64,000 nt of DNA from Sphingomonas sp. J315 (lineage in GTDB: Bacteria > Pseudomonadota > Alphaproteobacteria > Sphingomonadales > Sphingomonadaceae): contig NZ_CP088296.1 of NCBI RefSeq assembly GCF_024666595.1, forward strand, positions 3,214,501 to 3,278,500. The letters run 5' to 3'. This document shows positions 38,206 through 47,859 of the stretch, piece after piece; the stretch's first letter is position 1, and each line of letters opens with the position of its first letter. The notes under the pieces are model-generated. The model was given only the letters and a program-made list of their open reading frames with translations. It did no database searches and had not been told where the DNA came from. Made by a program: the position numbers and the translations under genes.

Positions 38206-38933
38206 ATCTTCCAGCCGCTATGAATGGCGACCAGCCCGCCCAGCATCGGTTCGACCCGCGTCTGCACGAAGCCGGCGTCTTTGATCATCTGCTCGAACGT
38301 CGGCATGTCGGGGAATCGCCGGATCGATTCGACCAGGTAGCGATAGCTGTCGGCATCGCCCGCGAGCAACTCGCCGAGCTTCGGCACCAGATGGTGCGAA
38401 TAGGCGTTGTACACGTCCGCAAACCCGGGCCACAGCGTGGTCGAGAATTCGAGCACGAAGAACCGCCCGCCCCGGCGCAGCACGCGACGCGCCTCGCGCA
38501 GCGCGGCGGGGATGTCGGTCACGTTCCGAATCCCGAACGCGATCGTGTAGGCGTCGAAGAAGCGGTCGGGCCATTGCAGTGTCTCGGCATTCGCCTCGCT
38601 CCACACCAGTCCGTCGATGCCGCGCTTGGCCGCGCGGTCGATGCCGACCGCCAGCATGTCCGGGTTGATGTCGGCGACGGTCACCGCCGCGCCATGTTCG
38701 GCCATGCGGAACGCGATGTCGCCGGTGCCGCCGGCCATGTCGAGGATCGCCTCGCCCTCGCGCGGCTTTACGCGGCGGACGAATACGTCCTTCCAGATGC
38801 GGTGCAGCCCGCCCGACATCGCGTCGTTCATGATGTCGTAGCGCGACGCCACGCTGGAGAACACGCCGCCGACGCGGCGGGTCTTCTCGTCGGGCGCAAC
38901 CTCTTCATAGCCAAAGGAGACGGTGTCGGTCAT
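38202..38933 (-). CDS. ubiE: bifunctional demethylmenaquinone/2-methoxy-6-polyprenyl-1,4-benzoquinol methyltransferase
   Basis: C-methylation step of ubiquinone synthesis. The 243-residue SAM enzyme has the family start FGYEEV, the FSSVASRYDIMNDAMSGGLHRIWKD block, motif I LDMAGGTGDIAF, FGIRNVTDIPAALREARRVLRRGG and the C-terminal GGLVAIHSGWKI. The ATG at 38933 was chosen over a TTG two codons earlier. It is transcribed divergently from mutM across 55 bases. Confidence 0.95.
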   Translation of the reverse strand: MTDTVSFGYEEVAPDEKTRRVGGVFSSVASRYDIMNDAMSGGLHRIWKDVFVRRVKPREGEAILDMAGGTGDIAFRMAEHGAAVTVADINPDMLAVGIDRAAKRGIDGLVWSEANAETLQWPDRFFDAYTIAFGIRNVTDIPAALREARRVLRRGGRFFVLEFSTTLWPGFADVYNAYSHHLVPKLGELLAGDADSYRYLVESIRRFPDMPTFEQMIKDAGFVQTRVEPMLGGLVAIHSGWKI

Positions 38934-38988
38934 GGCCAAGCCCTTAGCCGCCCTTGTGGGCGCGGCAAAGCCCGCTTAGCTGGACAAA

Positions 38989-39801
38989 ATGCCCGAGCTT
39001 CCCGAAGTCGAAACCACCGTTCGCGGCCTGACTCCCGCATTGCAGGGGCAGCGGATTGCGCGCGTCCAACTGCGACGCCCCGATCTGCGCCGTCCGATGC
39101 CGGTCGATCTGGGCCAGCGGCTGACCGGCGCGACCGTCACGGCACTCGGGCGGCGTGCCAAATACGGCCTGATCGACACCGATCGCGGCGACACGATGAT
39201 CTTCCACCTCGGCATGTCCGGGCGCTGGCGAATCGATCCCGCGGAGTTGCTGACCCACGACCATTTGCTGATCGAGACAGAGGCGGGACGTCGGCTGGCG
39301 CTCAACGACGCGCGGCGATTCGGGTCAGTCGATCTGGTCGAGACGGCAGATGTCGGCGCGTGGCCGCCCTTTGCCGCACTGGGGCCGGAGCCGCTCGGGC
39401 CGCACTTCACCGCCGATCATCTGCTTCAGGCGCTTGCAGGGCGCACCGCGTCGATCAAGCTGCTGCTCCTCGACCAGCGCATCGTCGCCGGGCTGGGCAA
39501 TATCTATGTGTGCGAGGCGCTGCACGATTCGCGCATCTCGCCCAGGCGCAGCGGCGGATCGCTGACCCGGCCTCAGCTTCAGCGGCTGGTCGGTGCGGTT
39601 CACGCGGTACTCAGATCGGCGATCGCGGCGGGTGGATCGACCCTGCGCGATTATGCCCAGCCGGACGGCGAGCTTGGCTATTTCTCGAAGCAGTTCAACG
39701 TGTATGGCCGTGAGGGCGAGCCATGCGCGTGCGGCGGCACCGTCGCGCGGTATGCCGAGGGCGGACGTTCGACCTTCTGGTGTCCGAAATGCCAGAAATA
39801 G
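38989..39801 (+). CDS. mutM: formamidopyrimidine-DNA glycosylase
   Basis: Base-excision repair of 8-oxoguanine. The 270-residue protein begins PELPEVET (Pro and Glu of the active site after Met removal). It contains LGMSGRWR, NDARRFGSVDLV, LLLDQRIVAGLGNIYVCEAL, and the C-terminal zinc finger EPCACGGTVARY...FWCPKCQK. The first finger pair is C-x-C instead of the commoner C-x-x-C; finger spacing varies in this family, so this is noted but not taken as a defect. Confidence 0.95.
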   Translation: MPELPEVETTVRGLTPALQGQRIARVQLRRPDLRRPMPVDLGQRLTGATVTALGRRAKYGLIDTDRGDTMIFHLGMSGRWRIDPAELLTHDHLLIETEAGRRLALNDARRFGSVDLVETADVGAWPPFAALGPEPLGPHFTADHLLQALAGRTASIKLLLLDQRIVAGLGNIYVCEALHDSRISPRRSGGSLTRPQLQRLVGAVHAVLRSAIAAGGSTLRDYAQPDGELGYFSKQFNVYGREGEPCACGGTVARYAEGGRSTFWCPKCQK

Positions 39802-39835
39802 GAGGAGGTCGCGGGGCGTTCCAGCCCGTTACCGG

Positions 39836-39864
39836 TTGACCGAATCGTCCACCGCCGCTAAGGG
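39836..39864 (+). promoter_or_regulatory. weak sigma70-like promoter candidate for rpsT
   Basis: TTGACC at 39836-39841 resembles a -35 box; a poor -10 (around CTAAGG, 39858-39863) lies 16 nt on. It precedes the hairpin at 39877 and is the best match in the mutM-rpsT gap. Low confidence. Confidence 0.25.
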
Positions 39865-39876
39865 GCGCGCTTTCCC

Positions 39877-39907
39877 GAGGCGTGGGACGGAAATCCGCGC
39901 CTCTTTT
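39877..39907 (+). terminator. terminator-like hairpin with T4 in the rpsT leader
   Basis: GAGGCGTGG (39877-39885) pairs with CCGCGCCTC (39895-39903), nine pairs with one T-G wobble, followed directly by TTTT. It lies only 26 bases before the rpsT ATG. It may be a leader attenuator; otherwise it is the mutM terminator with an rpsT promoter overlapping it. Confidence 0.45.
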
Positions 39908-39933
39908 CGCATTGAAAACAGGAACGAAGATTC

Positions 39934-40197
39934 ATGGCGAACACGCCGCAAGCCAAGAAGCGCATCCGCCGCAACGCCAACCGCGCCGAAGTAAACGGTG
40001 CCCGCGTCGGCCGCATCCGCACCTTCATCAAGAAGGTCGAAAGCGCGCTGACCAGCGGCGACAAGGCCGCGGCGGAAACCGCGCTCAAGGCGATGCAGCC
40101 GGAGCTGGCACGTGGCGTGGCCAAGGGCGTGGTTCACAAGAACACCGCTTCGCGGAAGTTCTCGCGCCTGACCAAGCGTCTCGCCGCACTCGGCTGA
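39934..40197 (+). CDS. rpsT: 30S ribosomal protein S20
   Basis: An 87-residue helical, Lys/Arg/Ala-rich protein that binds 16S rRNA. The start [21 protein letters not shown] and the end [19 protein letters not shown] are diagnostic. GAACGAAG precedes the ATG. It is followed by a strong terminator and then the dnaA upstream region, an arrangement common in alphaproteobacteria. Confidence 0.97.
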   Translation: MANTPQAKKRIRRNANRAEVNGARVGRIRTFIKKVESALTSGDKAAAETALKAMQPELARGVAKGVVHKNTASRKFSRLTKRLAALG

Positions 40198-40231
40198 GCC
40201 CTCGGGCAGCATGAAGTGATCGCCCTGCCGG

Positions 40232-40257
40232 CCCCGTGCCGGCGGGGTTTTTCTTTT
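40232..40257 (+). terminator. Rho-independent terminator after rpsT
   Basis: CCCCG (40232-40236), a 6-nt loop and CGGGG (40243-40247), extended by flanking GCCGG-type pairing, are followed by TTTTTCTTTT. It lies 35 bases after the rpsT stop. Confidence 0.8.
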
Positions 40258-40660
40258 GTCACCAGACCAATTTCATACGCACCGCACGCAGAATCGCGGA
40301 ATTGCAACGAGTCGCGGTGTCACGGCGATGTAACGATTCAAAAAAACCGCAGTAAAACAGCATGTTAAAACTGAAATAACGCATTTCCGGGGCTGACAGT
40401 GAGTCAACCCTACTTATTTCAGATTCTTTACATGCCCCCCTCTTGATCGACTCAGAAATGCGTCCCTAAAACGGACTTCCACCGCGGCGTTCACGTCGGT
40501 GGAATCAGCTTAGGCGCCAACCAAGTGCGGATGTGATTCCGGCTGCGGGAGGCTGTTGCCTGAGCGAGATGCGTGCGGGGTGAACCTTGCGCGCGCGGGG
40601 GGATGGCATGTGCGCGGCGCGCACCTGCAGGTGTTGGCAATTGAGGGGCAGCGACGAACT
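40258..40660 (+). promoter_or_regulatory. dnaA upstream control region, rich in GANTC sites
   Basis: This gap of about 400 bases has no gene. It is markedly AT-richer than its surroundings between 40310 and 40440. It contains eight GANTC (CcrM-type) sites at 40291, 40309, 40335, 40401, 40422, 40449, 40502 and 40535; a 9-bp inverted repeat CTGAAATAA/TTATTTCAG (40371-40379 and 40414-40422); and TTAA-N7-ATAA at 40365-40379, one base from a CtrA-type site. I saw no DnaA box matching TTATCCACA. It is most likely the dnaA promoter region; an origin is possible but unsupported. Confidence 0.55.
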
Positions 40661-42031
40661 ATGGATCAAGCCAAGGCCTGGACACGCGTGCGCGGCAATC
40701 TGCGGCTTTCCGCAGGCCAACGATTGTTCGACCAGTGGCTGAAGCCGATCGTCCTGATTCCCGGCGACGACGCAGAGACGGTCCGGCTCGGCCTTCCGTC
40801 CGCGTTCATGACCAACTGGGTCAAGAATCACTACGCCGACCGTCTGATGATGGAATTCCGCGCGCAGCTTCCGGGCGTGCGCACGGTTTCGATCGAGACG
40901 GTCGATGCGCGTTCGAATCGCGAACTCGCCGCAGCGGCCCCGGTGGCTGAAGCGGCGGTGCCCGCCACGCCCTCGGCCCAGGCCGGAGCGGGCGGTCAAG
41001 CGATCGGGCGTCCCAATCTCGATTCGCGCTTCACCTTCGATCGGTTCGTCGTCGACACGACCAACCGCGTCGCGTTCAACGCCGCCAAGGCGCTGGCCGA
41101 GCCGGGCAAGCCGCGCTTCAGCCCGCTCTACCTTCACAGTAACACCGGCCAGGGCAAGACGCACCTGATGCATGCGATCGGCCATGCGTTTCTCGACGCC
41201 TGCCCCGATGCGTCCGCGATCTACATGCCCGCCGAGCGCTTCATGTTCGAATTCGTCCGTGCGGTACGTGAGCGCGACACCTATGCCTTCAAGGCGCGAC
41301 TGCGCGGCGTCGATCTGCTGATGATCGACGATCTACAGTTCATCGCGGGCAAGGAATCGACCCAGGAGGAATTCTTCCACACAGTCGACGAATTCATGCG
41401 TGAGGGCAAAAGGCTGGTGATCGCCGCCGACCGCAGCCCGCTGGCGCTCGAGGGGATCGAAACCCGTCTTGCCTCGCGCCTCGGGTCGGGCCTCGCCGCC
41501 GATATCAAGCCCGCCGAGCTGGGCCTGCGCCGCACGATCCTCGACCGCAAGCTGGAAGACATGGCGGGCGCAACGGTGCCGTCCGAGGTGCTTGACCTGC
41601 TCGCAGCGCGGATCAGCTCGTCGGTGCGTGAGCTGGAAGGTGCGCTCAACCGCCTCGTCGCCTATGCGCAGCTCAACAGCGAGGTCGTGACGATCGCGTT
41701 CGCCGAGAGCGTGCTGGGCGAAGCGCTGCGCGGCAGCCAGCGCCGCGTCACGATCGACGAGATCCAGAAGGCAGTGTCGTCCCATTTCGACGTCAAGCAG
41801 CTCGACCTGGTGTCACAGCGCCGCGCGGTGGCGATCGCGCGCCCGCGCCAGATCGCCATGTATCTGGCCAAGCGCCTGACCACACGCTCGCTTCCCGAAA
41901 TCGGCCGCAAGTTCGGCAACCGCGACCATTCGACCGTCATCCACGCCGTCCGCCGCATCGAGGAACTGCGCGGCACCGACAGCGAAATCGACGGCGCAGT
42001 ACGCAGCCTGATGCGGCAGCTAGAGGCTTGA
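40661..42031 (+). CDS. dnaA: chromosomal replication initiator protein DnaA
   Basis: Opens the chromosomal origin. From the ATG at 40661 the protein has 456 residues. Domain I is about 1-75, followed by an Ala-rich linker (about 88-115), then the AAA+ domain with P-loop SNTGQGKTHL (160-169), Walker B LLMIDDLQF, and sensor/arginine-finger region ETRLASRLGSGL. The DNA-binding domain IV carries the signature GNRDHSTVIHAVRRIE. The first P-loop position is Ser instead of the usual Gly. An upstream TTG (40641) in frame is possible but less family-like. Confidence 0.96.
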   Translation: MDQAKAWTRVRGNLRLSAGQRLFDQWLKPIVLIPGDDAETVRLGLPSAFMTNWVKNHYADRLMMEFRAQLPGVRTVSIETVDARSNRELAAAAPVAEAAVPATPSAQAGAGGQAIGRPNLDSRFTFDRFVVDTTNRVAFNAAKALAEPGKPRFSPLYLHSNTGQGKTHLMHAIGHAFLDACPDASAIYMPAERFMFEFVRAVRERDTYAFKARLRGVDLLMIDDLQFIAGKESTQEEFFHTVDEFMREGKRLVIAADRSPLALEGIETRLASRLGSGLAADIKPAELGLRRTILDRKLEDMAGATVPSEVLDLLAARISSSVRELEGALNRLVAYAQLNSEVVTIAFAESVLGEALRGSQRRVTIDEIQKAVSSHFDVKQLDLVSQRRAVAIARPRQIAMYLAKRLTTRSLPEIGRKFGNRDHSTVIHAVRRIEELRGTDSEIDGAVRSLMRQLEA

Positions 42032-42037
42032 AGCTCA

Positions 42038-42058
42038 GCGTCCCCGTCCTGGGGACGC
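42038..42058. terminator. hairpin after dnaA
   Basis: GCGTCCCC (42038-42045), loop GTCCT, GGGGACGC (42051-42058), a perfect 8-bp stem starting 7 bases after the dnaA stop. No T-run follows. A second perfect stem GGGGGG-TAAT-CCCCCC is at 42065-42080. Both lie between converging dnaA and aroB. Confidence 0.5.
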
Positions 42059-42155
42059 CGGGGTGGGGGGTAATCCCCCCCGGAACATCTACCCTCCACC
42101 CCAAGCTTTGTCGCCGATGGCGAGGCGGGAGCGTGGGTGCCGTATGCTGACGATT

Positions 42156-43256
42156 CTAGCGCGGCAATTCATCCAGAAACGCCGCGACGTCCGCCAGATC
42201 GACCTGCTTGTCGAGATAGGTCTGCCCGATCCCGCGCGCGAGCAGGAAGGGCAGGGTGCCGGCGTCCATCTTCTTGTCGTGCAGCATATGGCCGACCAAC
42301 GTCTCGCCCGATGCGGTGATCCCGGCACTGGCCAGATCGTGCGGCATGTTCATTTCCCGCAGATGCGCAGCGACCCGTTCGGCGTCCTGCCCCGGACACA
42401 GGCCGCGCCGCGCCGAATAGGCAAAGGCCAGCGCCATGCCTGCCGCGACACCCTCGCCATGCAGCAGCGCGTCCGAAAAGCCGGTCTCGGCCTCCAGCGC
42501 ATGGCCGAACGTATGGCCGAGGTTGAGCAACGCGCGCACGCCCGACGTCTCGCGCTCGTCCGCCGCCACGATCCGCGCCTTGGCGGCCACCGAATGCGCT
42601 ATGGCATATTCGCGCGCCGCCGGATCGCCGGACAGCAAGGTCGCGCCATTGGCCTCGCACCATTCGAAGAACGCGAAATCGTCGATCAGCCCGTATTTCA
42701 CGACCTCGGCATAGCCCGCGCGCAGGTCGCGTAACGGCAGCGTGTCGAGCAGATCGGGGTCGATCAGTACCAGCGACGGTTGGTGGAACGCGCCGATCAG
42801 ATTCTTGCCTGCACGGCTGTTGATCGCGGTCTTGCCGCCGACCGAGCTGTCGACCTGCGCCAGCAAGGTCGTCGGGATCTGCACGAACTTGCAGCCGCGC
42901 TTCAGGATCGATGTAGCGAAACCGACCAGGTCGCCGATCACCCCGCCACCGAACGCGACGACATGATCGCCCCGCTCGATCCCGCGCTCCAGCAGTCCGT
43001 CGGTCAGCGCTTCGAGCTGCGCCCAGCTCTTGGTCGCCTCGCCGGCGGGCAGGACGATGATGTCACTCGTCAGACCGCCATTGTGCAGCAACGCCGAAAG
43101 GCGCGCGGCGTGCGGCGCGACATTGGCGTCGGTCACGATGACGAACGGGCGACCCCGTGACAGCAGAGCGAGCTGTTCGGCGGCCTGCGTCAGCAGCCCG
43201 CTGGCGATCCGAACCTCATAGCTGCGCGCACCCAGCGCGACCGGAACGATCTTCAT
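42156..43256 (-). CDS. aroB: 3-dehydroquinate synthase
   Basis: Second step of the shikimate pathway; NAD and Zn2+ dependent. The 366-residue protein shows PAGEATKSW, the GGGVIGDLVGFATSILKRG loop, IPTTLLAQVDSSVGGKTAIN, AGYAEVVKYGLI (zinc Glu), LNLGHTFGHALEAE (zinc His) and LLHGEGVAAGM (zinc His). Its start overlaps the aroK stop by 4 nt, as expected for this pair. Confidence 0.97.
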   Translation of the reverse strand: MKIVPVALGARSYEVRIASGLLTQAAEQLALLSRGRPFVIVTDANVAPHAARLSALLHNGGLTSDIIVLPAGEATKSWAQLEALTDGLLERGIERGDHVVAFGGGVIGDLVGFATSILKRGCKFVQIPTTLLAQVDSSVGGKTAINSRAGKNLIGAFHQPSLVLIDPDLLDTLPLRDLRAGYAEVVKYGLIDDFAFFEWCEANGATLLSGDPAAREYAIAHSVAAKARIVAADERETSGVRALLNLGHTFGHALEAETGFSDALLHGEGVAAGMALAFAYSARRGLCPGQDAERVAAHLREMNMPHDLASAGITASGETLVGHMLHDKKMDAGTLPFLLARGIGQTYLDKQVDLADVAAFLDELPR

Positions 43257-43792
43257 CGGCCCAGTTCCGCCAGAATTGCGGACACGGTTGCCTCATGCGG
43301 CGCCGCCTTGCTCACCACATGGATCGGGGCGAGCGCATAGATCGGGTTGCGGATGGCGGCGAGTTCGGTGAGCACCTGTAACGGATCCTTTCCGCGCAGC
43401 AGCGGGCGATGGTCGCGCTTGGCGACCCGCTCCGCCAAGACCTTGGGGGCGGCGTCCAGCCAGATCGCGGTTGCCTGGTCAAGGATCAGCGCGCGGGTTT
43501 CGTCATTGAGGAACGCGCCGCCGCCGGTCGCGATAACCTTGGGTTCGCCATCGATCAGCCGCGCGATCACGCGCCGCTCGCCGTCGCGGAAGTGCGGTTC
43601 GCCGAATCGCTCGAAGATTTCCGCGACGGTCATTCCCGCCGCTGTCTCGATCTCTGCATCGGCGTCGACAAAGGGGAGTTTGAGCCGTTGGGCGAGGCGG
43701 CGGCCCACCGTGGTCTTGCCCACGCCCATCAGTCCGATCAGCACGATCGGGCGGGTCAGCGGCTCGGTGGGCGACGGACGGGTTTGCAGCAT
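43253..43792 (-). CDS. aroK: shikimate kinase
   Basis: Phosphorylates shikimate with ATP. From the ATG at 43792 there are 179 residues: Walker A LIGLMGVGKTTVG (18-30), FVDADAEIE (41-49, Mg2+/shikimate Asp), FGEPHFRDGERRVI (shikimate Arg), ATGGGAF and RDHRPLL (lid Arg). A longer frame begins 19 codons upstream but is not family-like. It is divergent from the small membrane-protein gene at 43873. Confidence 0.95.
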   Translation of the reverse strand: MLQTRPSPTEPLTRPIVLIGLMGVGKTTVGRRLAQRLKLPFVDADAEIETAAGMTVAEIFERFGEPHFRDGERRVIARLIDGEPKVIATGGGAFLNDETRALILDQATAIWLDAAPKVLAERVAKRDHRPLLRGKDPLQVLTELAAIRNPIYALAPIHVVSKAAPHEATVSAILAELGR

Positions 43793-43872
43793 GGTCGCGG
43801 GGGCTATACAGCGAGCATCGCGCTCGGGCAAAAGGCCCGTCGCCTGCATATAGAACCGCTTTGAGGGGGTCG

Positions 43873-44010
43873 ATGTCCCGTTCGCTCATCATTGTCATCA
43901 TTGTCGCTATCCTGTTGATCGGAGGACTGTTTTTCCTCGCCGGGCGCGATACGGAGAAACAGCCGGTGCGCGTCGAGAAGGTCGTCCCGCTTGACAATCT
44001 CTCGAACTAA
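43873..44010 (+). CDS. 45-residue single-span membrane protein
   Basis: A short open frame starting MSRSLIIVIIVAILLIGGLF, with one strong membrane helix (about 4-22) and a charged tail (AGRDTEKQPVRVEKVVPLDNLSN). GAGGGGG precedes the ATG at a short distance. Its end overlaps the next gene's TTG start by 20 nt. It lies divergent from aroK and just ahead of the xerC-containing unit. The function is unknown. Confidence 0.6.
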   Translation: MSRSLIIVIIVAILLIGGLFFLAGRDTEKQPVRVEKVVPLDNLSN

Positions 44011-45800
44011 GACCGCGCTCGCCGCGGTTCTGGTGGTCGCTGCCGGCGTCGGAATTCCCGCGCTGGGGCAGGATCGACCCGAATCGCTGCTACCCCCCGG
44101 CTTCGACGATCCGGTTCCGGCACCCGCGCCTGCGCCTGCGCCCGCCCCCCGCACCGGCCCCGGCACCCGCCACCGGGCCGACGACCGCGCCACGCACGGA
44201 TGCGGTCGCTGCGCCTGCGGGTGAGGCCGGCAACGGTACGGCTGCCGCCGGCGGGGTCGCGCCTGAGGCGACCGGTGAGATCGATTACGCAACGATCGCG
44301 CGTTACGAGCTTCCCGATTTCGCCAAGCGCTCGCTGGCACAGGTCGGGCCGTCTTCGCCCGCGAGTGATGGACTGTCCGTCACCGCATTCGGCACTGCCG
44401 ATGGCGGCTTCCTCCAGACACTGATGCGCCGCACCGATGCGCCGGTCGCGTCGCGCTGGCTGTCGATTGCGCTGCGCCGCGCACTGCTGTCGCGCGTGAA
44501 TACGCCACGCGGCCTCAACGGGGCAGATTTCGCGGCCGAGCGTGCCTGGCTGCTGATCCGCATGGGGGAGGCGGATGCCGCCCGTGCGCTGGTCCAGTCG
44601 GTCGATGTCGCCAACTATACGCCCAAGATGTTCCAGGTGGCGATGCAGGCGATGCTCGCCACCGCCGATCCGGGCGGCATGTGCCCGATGGTCAGACCCG
44701 CGCTGGACTCCGCGCCCGACCGCAACTGGCGGCTGGTCGAGGCAATTTGCGCTGGTCTCGACGGCGATCCCAGCAAGGCGGGCCCGCTGATCGACGCGAG
44801 CCGCCGCCGCATGGGTACCTCGGTCGATGTGCTGCTCGCCGAGAAACTCGTCGGCATGGGCGTGTCCGGCCGCCGCGCGGTGACGATCGAGTGGGATGCG
44901 GTCGACCGGATCAGTGCGTGGCGCTGGGGCCTCGCGGTCGCGTCGGACACCGATGTTCCCGAACGGCTCTATGGCACCGCCGGGCCGCAGCTGCGTTACT
45001 GGCGCGCGACCGCGCCGATGCTCGGTCTGCGCGACCGTGCCGCTGCGGCCGAAGCGGCGGCGAGCCAGGGCGTGTTCTCGAGCCAGGCGTTGACCGACCT
45101 CTATGGGGAGATCGAGGCGCAGGAAGATGCGTCGATCGCCGAGGTCGCGGTCGCGCGCGACCTGCGCGCCGCCTTCACCGCCGCCACTGCCGCCGACCGC
45201 GTCGAGCGGATGCGGCAGCTTTGGGACGAGGCACAGGGGCCGCGCGCCACTTATAGCCGGTTGATCCTCACCGCCCGCGCCGCCGCGCGCCTGACCCCGT
45301 CCGCCGAGCATAGCGCCGACGCCGATCGCCTGATCGCATCCATGCTAAGCGCGGGACTCGACCGTGCCGCATTGCGCTGGAAGGAAATCGCTCCGCGCGG
45401 CAGCGATGGCTGGGGCATGCTGCTGCTCGCGGAGCCGGGGCGCGCGGTCGCGGTCGACGATGTCGAGGCGTATCGCAACAGGGTCGACTCCACCAATGGC
45501 GCGATGCTGATCGCCGCGATGGCTGGCATGGGCCGCATCCCGACGGGAGACGGCGAGCGGCTGATGCGTGCATCGGGCGTCGAGTTCGGTGCCGCAAACG
45601 CATGGACCCGGGCCATTGCGCAGGCAGCGGATGCGAACCAGCCAGGCACGGTGGTGCTGCTCGCCGCGGTGGGGATGCAGAGCCGCGTGTGGGAAGGGGT
45701 CTCGCCCGAGGCGTTGTACCACATCACCCGCGCGCTGACCCAGGTCGGGCTCGACGGCTATGCGCGGATGATCGCCGTCGAGGCGATCATCCGGCTTTGA
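43991..45800 (+). pseudogene. large exported helical-repeat protein of unknown function, frameshifted in a C6 run (probable sequencing indel)
   Basis: Not recognised. From the TTG at 43991 a signal peptide (to about residue 26, ALGQ) is followed by a Pro/Ala linker. At six C residues (44145-44150, residue about 51) the frame slips; removing one C joins it to the long downstream frame that runs to 45800. The corrected product is about 602 residues, almost all alpha-helical with Ala-rich helix pairs like TPR/SEL1 repeats (for example ERAWLLIRMGEADAARALV). A role in cell-envelope or division is suggested only by its tight coupling to xerC (TTGA overlap). Confidence 0.7.
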
Positions 45801-46727
45801 ACGCGATCCGCCCCGGGGACGACCCGGCGCTGATCGAGCGCTTTCTGGAGATGCTGGCGGCCGAAGCCGGGGCCTCGGCCAACACCATTGCGGCCTATGG
45901 CACCGATTTGCGGTTGGCGTCGGAGGCGCTCGACGGTGGGCTGGCGTCGGCGGATCGCGCGGCGATCGAGCGGCTGGCGGAAGAGTGGCGCGACCTTGCC
46001 CGCGCCACGGTGGCGCGCAAATCCGCCGCGCTGCGCCGCTTCTACGGCTTCCTGCTCGACGAAAAGCTGCGCGCCGACGATCCGGGCAGCGCGCTGCCCC
46101 GGCCCGGAACCGGGCGCGGTCTCCCGAAAACCCTGTCCAGCGCCGATGTCGAAGCGATCTTCGCGGCGATTCAGGCGCGGATCGATCGCGTGCCGCCCGA
46201 TCCCCGCGACCTGCGTATGCTCGCGCTGATCGAGCTTCTCTACGGATCGGGACTGCGTGCGAGCGAGCTGGTGTCGCTTCCGCGCGGCGCGGTTCAGCCC
46301 GACAAGCCCTATCTGATCTTGCGCGGCAAGGGCGGGAAGGAGCGGCTGGTCCGCGCTCTCGGATCGCGCCCGCGCGGCAGTGGCGGCGTGGCGCGACCAT
46401 GTCGATCCGGCGCGGCCCTGGCTGTTCCCTTCAGGCAAGGGGCATTTGAGCCGAATCCGCCTCTACCAGATGGTGCGGGAGATCGCGGGCATGGCGGGCA
46501 TCCCGCCCGACCGGATCAGCCCCCACGTCCTGCGCCACGCCTTTGCCACGCATCTGCTGGAGGGCGGGGCCGATCTGCGCGCGCTGCAGGCGATGCTGGG
46601 CCATGCCGATATCGCGACCACCGAAATCTACACCCATGTCGACAGCGCCCGGCTGGTGAGCTTGGTCAACGAACGCCACCCGCTTGCCGATGCCCGCCGC
46701 GTTGACGCGAAGCGCGACCGGGAATAG
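45797..46727 (+). pseudogene. xerC: tyrosine recombinase XerC, single-base frameshift mid-gene
   Basis: Chromosome-dimer resolution recombinase acting at dif. The TTG at 45797 overlaps the upstream stop. The N-terminal SAM-like DNA-binding domain (1-100) and catalytic Arg154 in GSGLRASELVSL are in the first frame. After KERLV (about residue 185, bases 46351-46356) one extra base shifts the reading. The rest ([29 protein letters not shown] with His/Arg, LGHADI, and Tyr in TTEIYTHV) is in the +1 frame to 46727. Correcting it gives 309 residues, normal for XerC. As written, the protein would lack four of its catalytic residues. Confidence 0.88.
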
Positions 46728-46737
46728 TGCCGCGTCG

Positions 46738-47685
<948 letters not shown>

Positions 47686-47802
47686 CCTTCGGCTTGCGGC
47701 ACCGGCCCGCTCCACCACCCGGCCTCCCGCCGACAGTTATTTTGGGTGGCCGGGCGGGGGAGCGGGCCGGTGCCGCGCTGGCGCAGCCAGCCTACAAACA
47801 AA

Positions 47803-47830
47803 GGGCGGCGGACCTGTTGGTCCGCCGCCC
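47803..47830. terminator. strong hairpin between accA and the Flp pilin gene
   Basis: GGGCGGCGGACC (47803-47814), loop TGTT, GGTCCGCCGCCC (47819-47830): a perfect 12-bp stem. Read on the minus strand it is followed by TTTGTTTG, so it fits a terminator for the pilin gene. On the plus strand there is no T-run. Confidence 0.7.
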
Positions 47831-47859
47831 CCTGTTCAGTCGTTTCGAGACGAAGGGTC

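Noticed and set aside
40258..40660. Chromosomal origin of replication
   Set aside because: The region is AT-rich and full of GANTC sites, but I found no DnaA boxes. A position next to dnaA is not sufficient in alphaproteobacteria, where the origin is often elsewhere. Left as a promoter region.
45797..46727. Phage or island integrase
   Set aside because: The tyrosine recombinase matches XerC in length and motifs and lies between housekeeping genes; no attachment-site repeats or phage genes are nearby.
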